Source: Collinsella sp. (lineage in GTDB: Bacteria; Actinomycetota; Coriobacteriia; Coriobacteriales; Coriobacteriaceae). Taken from it: DNA of 45,833 nt. Of the stretch, positions 40,502-45,833 are shown one piece after another. Under the pieces are notes generated by a model. The model was given only the letters and a program-made list of their open reading frames with translations. It had not been told where the DNA came from and did no database searches. The translations under genes were made by a program, and so were the position numbers. Location of the stretch: NCBI GenBank assembly GCA_019419545.1, contig DXZT01000053.1, positions 1 to 45,833 of the forward strand, given 5' to 3'. The stretch's first letter is position 1. Each line of letters begins with the position of its first letter.

Positions 40502-41530
40502 ATGGCAGACAATAACGAGCGCACTCCACTGCTGAAGGTCGAGCACCTCTCCAAGGAGTTTCCCGCTGAGTCCGGCATGTTCGCCAAGCGCTTCTCCAAG
40601 CGTGTCGTCTCTGCTGTAAATGACATCTCTTTTGAGATTTATCCTGGCGAGACCTTTGGTCTGGTTGGCGAGTCTGGTTGCGGCAAGTCCACGACGGGCC
40701 GCACCATCATGCGTCTGACCAAGCCGACCGCCGGTAAGGTGTTCTTCCAGGGCAAAGATGTTGCAGAGATGAGCAAGCATGAGATCAAGGACATGCGTCG
40801 CGAGATGCAGTTTATCTTCCAGGATCCTTATGCTTCGCTCAACCCTCGTATGACCATCGGAGAGATTGTCTCCGAGCCCATGACCATTCATGGCGTGGGT
40901 ACCAAGGAGGAGCGCATTGAGCGCGTCCGCGAGCTTCTCGACGTCGTTGGACTGAACCCCGAGCACATCAACCGCTATCCGCATGAGTTCTCCGGCGGTC
41001 AGCGTCAGCGTGTCGGTATTGCCCGCGCTTTTGCGCTGAAGCCCAAGCTGATTATCTGCGACGAGCCAGTTTCTGCTCTGGATGTGTCCATTCAGGCCCA
41101 GGTTCTGAACCTGCTCAAGGAACTGCAGGACAAGTTCGGTACCGCGTATCTGTTTATCGCTCACGACCTGTCCGTCGTGCAGCACATTTCCGATCGCGTT
41201 GCCGTTATGTATCTGGGTAAGATGGTTGAGGTTTCGGACTGGAAGACGCTCTACAGCGAGCCTCACCATCCGTACACGCAGTCGCTGCTGTCTGCCGTGC
41301 CGGTTCCCGATCCTGATATCCAGAAGACCCGCAAGCGCATCATCCTCGCTGGCGATCCGCCGTCGCCGCTGGATCCGCCGACCGGCTGCCGTTTCCACAC
41401 GCGCTGCCCGATCGCGCAGGGCATCTGCTCTGAGAAGCTTCCCGAGTTTAAGGAAGTCGCACCGGGCCACTGCTGCGCCTGCCACTTCGCGGAGCCGTTC
41501 CCGATCAAGGAATCGCACATCGACCTGTAG
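40502..41530 (+). CDS. oppF: oligopeptide ABC transporter ATP-binding protein
   Basis: Partner ATPase, 342 residues, with Walker A GLVGESGCGKST, Q-loop FQDPYASLNPRM, signature FSGGQRQRVGIARAF, Walker B LIICDEPVSALDVS and switch His IAHDLSV. The cysteine-rich C-terminus (TGCRFHTRCPIAQGIC ... GHCCACHF) is intact. ATG directly follows the oppD stop, with AAGGGAGGCG upstream. It is the last gene of the operon; a very long hairpin begins 16 bases after the stop. Confidence 0.96.
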   Translation: MADNNERTPLLKVEHLSKEFPAESGMFAKRFSKRVVSAVNDISFEIYPGETFGLVGESGCGKSTTGRTIMRLTKPTAGKVFFQGKDVAEMSKHEIKDMRREMQFIFQDPYASLNPRMTIGEIVSEPMTIHGVGTKEERIERVRELLDVVGLNPEHINRYPHEFSGGQRQRVGIARAFALKPKLIICDEPVSALDVSIQAQVLNLLKELQDKFGTAYLFIAHDLSVVQHISDRVAVMYLGKMVEVSDWKTLYSEPHHPYTQSLLSAVPVPDPDIQKTRKRIILAGDPPSPLDPPTGCRFHTRCPIAQGICSEKLPEFKEVAPGHCCACHFAEPFPIKESHIDL

Positions 41531-41546
41531 TCGGTTGTTCTCGTCC

Positions 41547-41678
41547 GGGCCCGTGCTGGACTTAGTTTTCAGAACGTCCTCGACCATGGAAACCCCCTTA
41601 TCCTGCTCCTTCGGAGCCGCGGATAAGGGGGTTTCCTGGTCTGCGGAATGTTCTGAAAACTAAGTCCAGCACGGGCCC
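41547..41678. repeat. 132-nt near-perfect hairpin after oppF
   Basis: A perfect 29-bp outer stem (41547-41575 with 41650-41678) encloses an internal loop (7 and 9 nt), then ACCA/TGGT plus a perfect 16-bp stem (41588-41603 with 41621-41636), and a tip hairpin GCTCC-TTC-GGAGC (41605-41617). That is 54 pairs in 132 nt. The inner stem (GGATAAGGGGGTTT) alone resembles a bidirectional terminator. No target-site duplication is visible at the edges. Confidence 0.93.
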
Positions 41679-41742
41679 TGTGTTACCACTGCAGAGGGGT
41701 GCGATTCCTTGATCGCTCACTTAATCTAATGGGAAAGATAGC

Positions 41743-41796
41743 GAGGCCGGAGCTTTAGCTCCGGCCTCCTTATATAAGGGCTTGGCAAAGCCGAGC
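41743..41796 (+). terminator. GC-rich hairpin, palindrome and second hairpin
   Basis: GAGGCCGGAGC (41743-41753) pairs perfectly over 11 bp with 41758-41768 around TTTA. It is followed by the 12-bp palindrome CCTTATATAAGG (41768-41779) and a 7-bp hairpin (41780-41786 with 41790-41796, AAA loop, one G-T pair). The U tract is weak. Its position suggests a backup end for the opp transcript. Confidence 0.6.
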
Positions 41797-41858
41797 CACT
41801 AAATTTATATCAGCTCCCAGAACATGTTTGAGAACTGTGCCTGAAGTACGTATTTGCA

Positions 41859-41983
41859 GGCCCCGAATCGGTGTTGCCTCCCGGCGCATTCCGCAGGGGG
41901 AGCGATATTTTGCAGCACGAAGTGCGCAGCAAAATATCGCTCATGCCCGAGGACGCGCCGGGAGGCAACACCGATTCGGGGCC
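41859..41983. repeat. 125-nt near-perfect hairpin upstream of tRNA-Leu
   Basis: A perfect 29-bp outer stem (41859-41887 with 41955-41983) encloses a symmetric 12x12 internal loop, a perfect 14-bp stem (41900-41913 with 41929-41942) and a tip hairpin GCAC-GAA-GTGC (41915-41925). That is 47 pairs. The plan repeats that of 41547-41678, but the sequences are unrelated. No U tract follows. Confidence 0.93.
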
Positions 41984-42023
41984 GGACACACGGATCTACC
42001 TGCGCATTTACAAATTCGTAAAC

Positions 42024-42069
42024 TTTTTTGAAAAAAGTGCTTGCACAGTTCTCGAATCATAGGTTATTA
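42024..42069 (+). promoter_or_regulatory. tRNA-Leu promoter with upstream A/T element
   Basis: TTGCAC (42041-42046) and TTATTA (42064-42069) have a 17-bp spacer. Directly upstream lies TTTTTTGAAAAAAGT (42024-42038), an UP-element-like run. The same 15 bases occur in front of the tRNA-Gly promoter at 45495-45509, again two bases before TTGC. Confidence 0.75.
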
Positions 42070-42127
42070 TCTTCCTCGTTGAACGCGCGGGTCTAACAAA
42101 ACGAACTGCGAATCAACAACATAGCAT

Positions 42128-42217
42128 GTCGGAGTGGCGGAATTGGCAGACGCGCTAGCTTGAGGTGCTAGTGACCGCTTTTTGGTCATGCGGGTTCAAG
42201 TCCCGCCTCCGACACCA
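42128..42217 (+). tRNA. tRNA-Leu(GAG), CCA encoded
   Basis: Acceptor stem GTCGGAG pairs with CTCCGAC; discriminator A and an encoded CCA follow. The anticodon stem CTAGC/GCTAG holds loop TTGAGGT, giving anticodon GAG for CUC/CUU codons. A long variable arm (TGACC/GGTCA) marks a class II tRNA, and GGTTCAAGTCC is the T loop region. No intron or mismatch is seen. Confidence 0.97.
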
Positions 42218-42227
42218 TCGCATTTGA

Positions 42228-42250
42228 GAAGCCTCTTCGGAGGCTTTTTT
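42228..42250 (+). terminator. terminator after tRNA-Leu
   Basis: AAGCCTC and GAGGCTT (42229-42235, 42240-42246) close a TTCG tetraloop, followed by a T run to 42250. It lies 26 bases before the phosphatase start, so that gene needs read-through or a promoter close by. Confidence 0.95.
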
Positions 42251-42276
42251 GTTACCGATAGACGGTGGGGTCCACG

Positions 42277-44622
42277 ATGGAAACGCTTGAACGCAACGAG
42301 TGGGCAGACGTTGCCCAACTAGTCGAGATCACGAGCGATGCTGTCATCATCTGTGAGTTCGACGGAACCATTCTGCATGTGAATAATCGCTTACTTGGTT
42401 TGATGTGCGAGGAACGCGCCGACGTCATCGGTGGAGATGTTAAAGACGTCCTGTACTCATCCGCTTTTGAACGTGCGACGGAACATCGTCTGCCATTTGA
42501 AACTGATGGCTCAGAGAACGAACTGATGCTCAAGCTGAGTGACGGCTCCTTTATCCCCGTCTTGGTTCGTGCGGGCTCCGTAACGCCCCCACGCATCTTT
42601 GGGCGCCGCGCACCACGTGTCCTTGTGGCGCTTCACAGTATCGAGGAACAGTATTCTCACGACCGTCAACTCAAGCGTGCGTTATCGGAGCTTAGAGTGG
42701 CGAACAAGCGTCTCTCTGGCACGCTCTCGGTCATTATGAGTACCGTGGGCTCCGATGAGCTACCTAGCCTGCTTGATACCGTTTTGAACCAGCTTGTAGG
42801 AACGCTCGGTGCTTCGGGTGCCGCTATCTATTTTTCTGAGAGCGGCGGTTTTAAGCTTCGTGGTGTTTCCAAGGAGCTGTACGACAGCTACCTGCCTGAG
42901 TTTTTGCCGTATGGCGCTGGCATTCCGACGTATGTTCTTCGTGAGTCGCGTGCCTGTCGCTTGTCGATTCAACAGGACCTTGAGGGCGATAGGGCCGCCT
43001 CCGGTATGTTCATGGACCTGGACAATCGTTCTAAGCACCTATTGCGCGTGCAGGATATGCCTCCGTATCGCAGCGAGATCTGTCTTCCCGTTTTTTACGG
43101 TACGCAGATCCTTGGCGTGCTGGAAGTTGGTTGGAAACGCCCTCAGGCACCGCTCGCCTATGACGTTAATGTGCTCGAGGTCATTTGCGATTACCTATCT
43201 ATCCAGCTGGTCGGCATGGCATCGAGTCTTCGCTCCCGTCGCACGGCCGAGCTTGGCCGCTCGCTCAATGTCTTGCGTGATGAGTTGTTTACCTTTCTAG
43301 ACGATTCCGCCGCGGCTACCCAGGCGGTATCGTCCGAGATCTGCAAAATGCTTAACTGCCATTTTTGCCCTGTTGAGTATGACGCCAGTCTGGATTCCTA
43401 CGTCATAGATTTTGAAGGCGGTAGTCGCGTTGCTTTGCCGGACGATCCCGAGAGGCTTTTCTTTTCCACGACGGCGCCAGCGGCACGTCTGGGGGCTGGC
43501 CCTGATGGCTTTGAGGCATCTGTTTTGGGAGGTACGAGTGCCGAGGACCTTAAACACGTCCGTATAACTCGCGTTGATGAATCGATGCCTATGGGAGGCT
43601 GGCTTAGGGCGCATGGCCTGCCTTGTCAAGGTCTCTACGTCGACTCCGGCATCGAGGCGGGGCGCCCGCGCTCTGAGGGTGATGGCAAGCACAGTAACGA
43701 CGCGATTGTTCCTGCTTCTGTTGCGAAGAGCCCGACGACGCGCGCGCTGCTGCTTCGTGATGGTAGCCAAGAGCCGATTGATGATCTTGAATATGACTAC
43801 TTGGTGCACTTGGCGCATGACTTTGAACTGATCTACGAAGGCGAATCTCAAAAGCGCGAGGAGCGCCATATCGCTCAGACCCTTCAGATCGGCATGAGAA
43901 ATTCCCTGGGGGATGTTCCGGGTATCGCAACCGATTCGGTGTACCTGTCAGCCACGAACTCGGCGTTGGTCGGCGGTGATTTCTATACGCTCATCCGTCT
44001 TCCCGACGACTGCGCCGTCATGATTCTGGGCGATGTGTCTGGCAAAGGCATTGAGGCTGCATCGATGTCCGCGCTCGTCAAGACGGCCCTGACGGCATAT
44101 GCCTGGGAGGGCGCTGGACCGGCCCGCATGGCACGCTCCCTTAACAGCATGCTCATGGGCTTCTCGAGGGTCGAGACGTTCGTGACGGCCTTTATCGCCA
44201 AGATTGACCTTAAAGCCGGACGCGCAACGTATTGTTCGGCGGGCCATCCTCCGACCATGGTCATTAGGCCAGAGTCGATGCCGCTGGGTGGCGGCGAGGC
44301 CCGTGGGGGAGAGGTCGAGCTGCTTGGATGCCAATCGGGCGTAATCGGTGCCTTTGAGAGCATGGTGTACGAGACAGGCGTGTTTACGTTCGCTCCTGGC
44401 GACATGCTCTTCATGTATACGGACGGAACGATTGAGGCCCGCGACCGCACCGGAGCGTTCTTTGGTGAGCAGCGCCTTCGTGACCTTCTGCTCTCTGTCT
44501 CGGGTGAGGGCGTATCAGGAATCTGCGGCAAGGTCTTGGGCGAGCTTGACCGATTTACCGAATCGGCGCTGGACGATGACATTGCATTGGTGTCCCTTGA
44601 GTTTTTACGGGGTCGTTCATAG
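42277..44622 (+). CDS. PAS-GAF-PP2C (SpoIIE/RsbU-type) serine phosphatase
   Basis: A 781-residue cytosolic signalling phosphatase; family members dephosphorylate STAS-domain anti-sigma antagonists. A PAS-like sensor lies at about residues 15-105 (SDAVIICEFDGTILHVNNRLLGL), a GAF-like domain at about 155-310 (ICLPVFYGTQILGVLEVGW), then a less clear region, and the PP2C catalytic domain from about 535 to the end. Metal-binding motifs are intact: GGDFYTL (near 566), GDVSGKGIEAA (near 584), YTDGTIEARD (near 712) and DDDIALV. There are no membrane helices, so the input is probably an intracellular ligand or redox state. ATG 42277 is six bases from GGTGGGG. The STAS-HATPase fusion gene follows 78 bases later and is its probable partner. 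Confidence 0.88.
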   Translation: METLERNEWADVAQLVEITSDAVIICEFDGTILHVNNRLLGLMCEERADVIGGDVKDVLYSSAFERATEHRLPFETDGSENELMLKLSDGSFIPVLVRAGSVTPPRIFGRRAPRVLVALHSIEEQYSHDRQLKRALSELRVANKRLSGTLSVIMSTVGSDELPSLLDTVLNQLVGTLGASGAAIYFSESGGFKLRGVSKELYDSYLPEFLPYGAGIPTYVLRESRACRLSIQQDLEGDRAASGMFMDLDNRSKHLLRVQDMPPYRSEICLPVFYGTQILGVLEVGWKRPQAPLAYDVNVLEVICDYLSIQLVGMASSLRSRRTAELGRSLNVLRDELFTFLDDSAAATQAVSSEICKMLNCHFCPVEYDASLDSYVIDFEGGSRVALPDDPERLFFSTTAPAARLGAGPDGFEASVLGGTSAEDLKHVRITRVDESMPMGGWLRAHGLPCQGLYVDSGIEAGRPRSEGDGKHSNDAIVPASVAKSPTTRALLLRDGSQEPIDDLEYDYLVHLAHDFELIYEGESQKREERHIAQTLQIGMRNSLGDVPGIATDSVYLSATNSALVGGDFYTLIRLPDDCAVMILGDVSGKGIEAASMSALVKTALTAYAWEGAGPARMARSLNSMLMGFSRVETFVTAFIAKIDLKAGRATYCSAGHPPTMVIRPESMPLGGGEARGGEVELLGCQSGVIGAFESMVYETGVFTFAPGDMLFMYTDGTIEARDRTGAFFGEQRLRDLLLSVSGEGVSGICGKVLGELDRFTESALDDDIALVSLEFLRGRS

Positions 44623-44700
44623 ACGACGCTGGGCGGGCTGAATCCGTACGGTTGGGGAAACGAATGCATCGAGTGGGCTTTTTTGGGGAACCATGGTCGT

Positions 44701-45447
44701 ATGAATGAGTGGAATGACATAGCGGTTTTGACGCCACCAGGCGATATCGACATCGCCACGGTGCCTGCGCTGCGTCGGCGGTTGGATGCTTTGATTGGCC
44801 GCGGCGTGCGTCGTGTCGCCATCAACTGTCAGGCTGTTAGCTTTATCGATTCTACGGGCTTGGCATTCCTGCTTACGCGCGCTCGTGAGCTTATGAGGCG
44901 AGAAGGCCTGCTTTCGCTCGTCAATGCATCAGGTGAAGTTGTTCGCTTTTTGGAGATTGCTCGTCTTGTCGATATCCTTCATGTCGCGGGGCCGGCACGG
45001 GAGTCTATTCCCGCCATTCCGGTGGGGGAGCTGCCTCGCTGGAGTAAGAGCGTCGAGGTCCGTCAGGGTATCGAGAATCTTCCATACTACCGACATCGCA
45101 TCGCCGAACTCCTTGAATCGCTTCCGTTGCGCCGTGACGAGCGCTACGATGTCGCATTGGCGTCGGGGGAGGCGCTGGGTAATGCCTATGACCATGCGGG
45201 CGGTATCGGGTGCGTCCTGACGGTTCAGGCCTATGGCGATCGCGTTGTGGTTGAGGTGCTTGATCGAGGTGCCGGCTATTCTATCGATGAAACGAGCGAG
45301 CCGGTTGCATCTGAGGAACGCGGCCGTGGTATCAAGCTTATGCGTATGCTCGTCGATAACGTGGAGGTTGCTCGTCGTACGGACGGCGCCGGCACGCGCG
45401 TGCAGATGGTGAAGCTGTTTAGCGGAGCGCTGGAATCGTGTGCCTAG
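44701..45447 (+). CDS. STAS-HATPase fusion: anti-sigma antagonist joined to an RsbW-like kinase domain
   Basis: A 248-residue protein that fuses two parts normally found as separate partners. Residues 1 to about 100 form a STAS domain with the phosphorylatable serine in FIDSTGLAF (S51). Residues about 115-248 form an RsbW-like HATPase: N box LASGEALGNAYDHAG (E157, N161), G1 box VLDRGAGYS (D188), G2 box ERGRGIKLM, and the closing GTRVQMVK. In partner switching the kinase phosphorylates the STAS serine and a PP2C phosphatase removes the phosphate; here kinase and substrate are covalently linked and the phosphatase is encoded just upstream. No sigma factor gene lies nearby, so the final target is unknown. 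Start ATG 44701, ten bases after GGGGAA, a loose spacing. The kinase could also act on a STAS protein encoded elsewhere. Confidence 0.85.
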   Translation: MNEWNDIAVLTPPGDIDIATVPALRRRLDALIGRGVRRVAINCQAVSFIDSTGLAFLLTRARELMRREGLLSLVNASGEVVRFLEIARLVDILHVAGPARESIPAIPVGELPRWSKSVEVRQGIENLPYYRHRIAELLESLPLRRDERYDVALASGEALGNAYDHAGGIGCVLTVQAYGDRVVVEVLDRGAGYSIDETSEPVASEERGRGIKLMRMLVDNVEVARRTDGAGTRVQMVKLFSGALESCA

Positions 45448-45472
45448 CCAATCGCTTTAGCGCGTTTGGCTA
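45445..45472 (+). terminator. hairpin at the end of the STAS-HATPase gene
   Basis: TAGCCAA (45445-45451, starting with the stop codon) pairs with TTGGCTA (45466-45472), with an inner CGC/GCG. The following TTAAG is a weak U tract. Confidence 0.5.
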
Positions 45473-45494
45473 TTAAGAACATGCGGCAGACAAG

Positions 45495-45540
45495 TTTTTT
45501 GAAAAAAGTACTTGCGTCTTTTGGACAACTCGCGTAAATT
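45495..45540 (+). promoter_or_regulatory. promoter of the tRNA-Gly/Cys array
   Basis: TTGCGT (45512-45517) and TAAATT (45535-45540) have a 17-bp spacer, preceded by the same TTTTTTGAAAAAAGT run (45495-45509) that stands in front of tRNA-Leu. Transcription would start about 6 bases before the tRNA. Confidence 0.75.
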
Positions 45541-45552
45541 AATAACCCGCAA

Positions 45553-45628
45553 GCGGACATGGCTCAGTTGGTAGAGCACAACCTTGCCAAGGTTGGGGTC
45601 GCGGGTTCGAGCCCCGTTGTCCGCTCCA
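45553..45628 (+). tRNA. tRNA-Gly(GCC), CCA encoded
   Basis: GCGGACA pairs with TGTCCGC; discriminator T and an encoded CCA follow. The anticodon stem CAACC/GGTTG holds loop TTGCCAA, giving anticodon GCC for GGC/GGU. The T arm GCGGGTTCGAGCCCCGT is standard with one G-T pair. Confidence 0.97.
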
Positions 45629-45638
45629 TTGCATTTCC

Positions 45639-45661
45639 GGACCGTTTAGGCGGTCCTTTTT
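45639..45661 (+). terminator. hairpin between tRNA-Gly and tRNA-Cys
   Basis: GGACCG (45639-45644) and CGGTCC (45651-45656) with loop TTTAGG are followed by TTTTT. tRNA-Cys begins two bases later, so this acts either as a weak terminator or as a processing site in a polycistronic tRNA transcript. Confidence 0.8.
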
Positions 45662-45662
45662 C

Positions 45663-45736
45663 GGCGAAGTGGCCAAGTGGTAAGGCAGAGGCCTGCAAAG
45701 CCTTTACCCCCGGTTCGAATCCGGGCTTCGCCTCCA
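45663..45736 (+). tRNA. tRNA-Cys(GCA), CCA encoded
   Basis: GGCGAAG pairs with CTTCGCC; discriminator T and CCA follow. The anticodon loop CTGCAAA within GAGGC/GCCTT gives anticodon GCA for UGC/UGU. The T loop GGTTCGAATCC is standard. No promoter is seen in the two-base gap after the preceding hairpin, so it is probably co-transcribed with tRNA-Gly. Confidence 0.97.
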
Positions 45737-45745
45737 GGCAACATC

Positions 45746-45772
45746 CGGGCGCTCCGGCGCCCGTTTTGTTTT
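45746..45772 (+). terminator. terminator after tRNA-Cys
   Basis: CGGGCGC (45746-45752) and GCGCCCG (45757-45763) with loop TCCG are followed by TTTTGTTTT. Confidence 0.9.
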
Positions 45773-45778
45773 ACATAT

Positions 45779-45833
45779 GCGGACATGGCTCAGTTGGTAG
45801 AGCACAACCTTGCCAAGGTTGGGGTCGCGGGTT
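45779..45833 (+). tRNA. tRNA-Gly(GCC), second copy, truncated by the window end
   Basis: The 55 bases present are identical to the first 55 bases of the tRNA-Gly at 45553, including acceptor 5' strand, D arm and the GCC anticodon loop. The T arm and the 3' end lie beyond the window. It is the start of a repeat unit in a tRNA array. Confidence 0.93.

Noticed and set aside
39275..41587. A 770-codon minus-strand open frame across oppD and oppF
   Set aside because: Same codon-bias shadow; oppD and oppF on the plus strand have complete motifs and ribosome sites.
41547..41983. Integron attC sites or MITE copies as an explanation of the long hairpins
   Set aside because: There is no integron integrase or transposase in the window, no recognisable attC box sequences, no target-site duplication at the edges, and the two hairpins share no sequence, unlike copies of one mobile repeat.
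42128..45833. An integrative element or prophage attached to the tRNA genes
   Set aside because: No integrase, phage gene or duplicated tRNA 3' end is seen. The two tRNA-Gly copies are an ordinary tandem gene array with intervening tRNA-Cys.
1..45833. CRISPR arrays, insertion sequences, rRNA genes or replication origin
   Set aside because: No regular short direct repeats with spacers, no transposase-like protein, no rRNA sequence and no DnaA-box cluster were noticed on reading both strands.

Overview
The window reads as chromosomal DNA of a high-GC, gut-type actinobacterium of the class Coriobacteriia, most likely Collinsella. The basis is moderately high GC with strong C/G bias at third codon positions in highly expressed genes, a WhiA/RapZ pair with the actinobacterial arginine-type P-loop, Tat-exported lipoproteins, and a core order (uvrC ... 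rapZ-whiA-gap-pgk-tpiA ... secG) that matches the actinobacterial backbone known from Mycobacterium. The genus is an inference from overall resemblance and not proven here.

Layout. 0.2-3.7 kb: coaE, a small SLT lytic transglycosylase and uvrB, on the plus strand. 3.8-9.9 kb (minus strand): a COG2509 FAD protein, a YhiN/HI0933-type flavoprotein, an Mrp/NBP35 Fe-S carrier ATPase and an LTA-synthase-like membrane sulfatase. 10.1-17.3 kb: uvrA with an SOS-like box, ybaK, murJ and uvrC, so all three Uvr(A)BC excision genes lie within 16 kb. 17.3-28.05 kb: a nine-gene sialic-acid locus with a long structured leader, a Tat lipoprotein solute-binding protein, a permease, a permease-ATPase fusion, a second ATPase, two CE7-type esterase paralogues (the second lacking its serine nucleophile), a NanA-family lyase, a ROK kinase and NanE. 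This block splits the otherwise conserved uvrC-rapZ neighbourhood and looks like an inserted catabolic cassette. 28.1-30.0 kb: rapZ and whiA without the usual yvcK between them. 30.0-35.3 kb: gap-pgk-tpiA-gpmI, then secG. 35.4-41.5 kb: a complete oppABCDF peptide transporter. 41.5-45.8 kb: a hairpin-rich spacer, tRNA-Leu(GAG), a PAS-GAF-PP2C phosphatase, a STAS-HATPase fusion protein, and a tRNA array Gly(GCC)-Cys(GCA)-Gly (cut by the window end).

How the genes work together. The sialic-acid locus can form one pathway: import by the ABC transporter, O-deacetylation by the active esterase, aldol cleavage to ManNAc plus pyruvate, phosphorylation by the ROK kinase and epimerisation by NanE to GlcNAc-6-P. 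The phosphatase and STAS-HATPase pair looks like a partner-switching signalling module without a local sigma factor. The glycolytic operon has two palindromes in front of it, and one resembles a palindrome at the sialic-acid promoter.

The most unusual signal is a set of four long intergenic hairpins (98-132 nt, 28 to 54 base pairs). Two flank the ROK kinase gene. Two lie between oppF and tRNA-Leu, each with a perfect 29-bp outer stem, an internal loop, a 14-16 bp inner stem and a tiny 3-nt-loop tip hairpin, but with no sequence similarity to each other. I do not recognise them as a known element.
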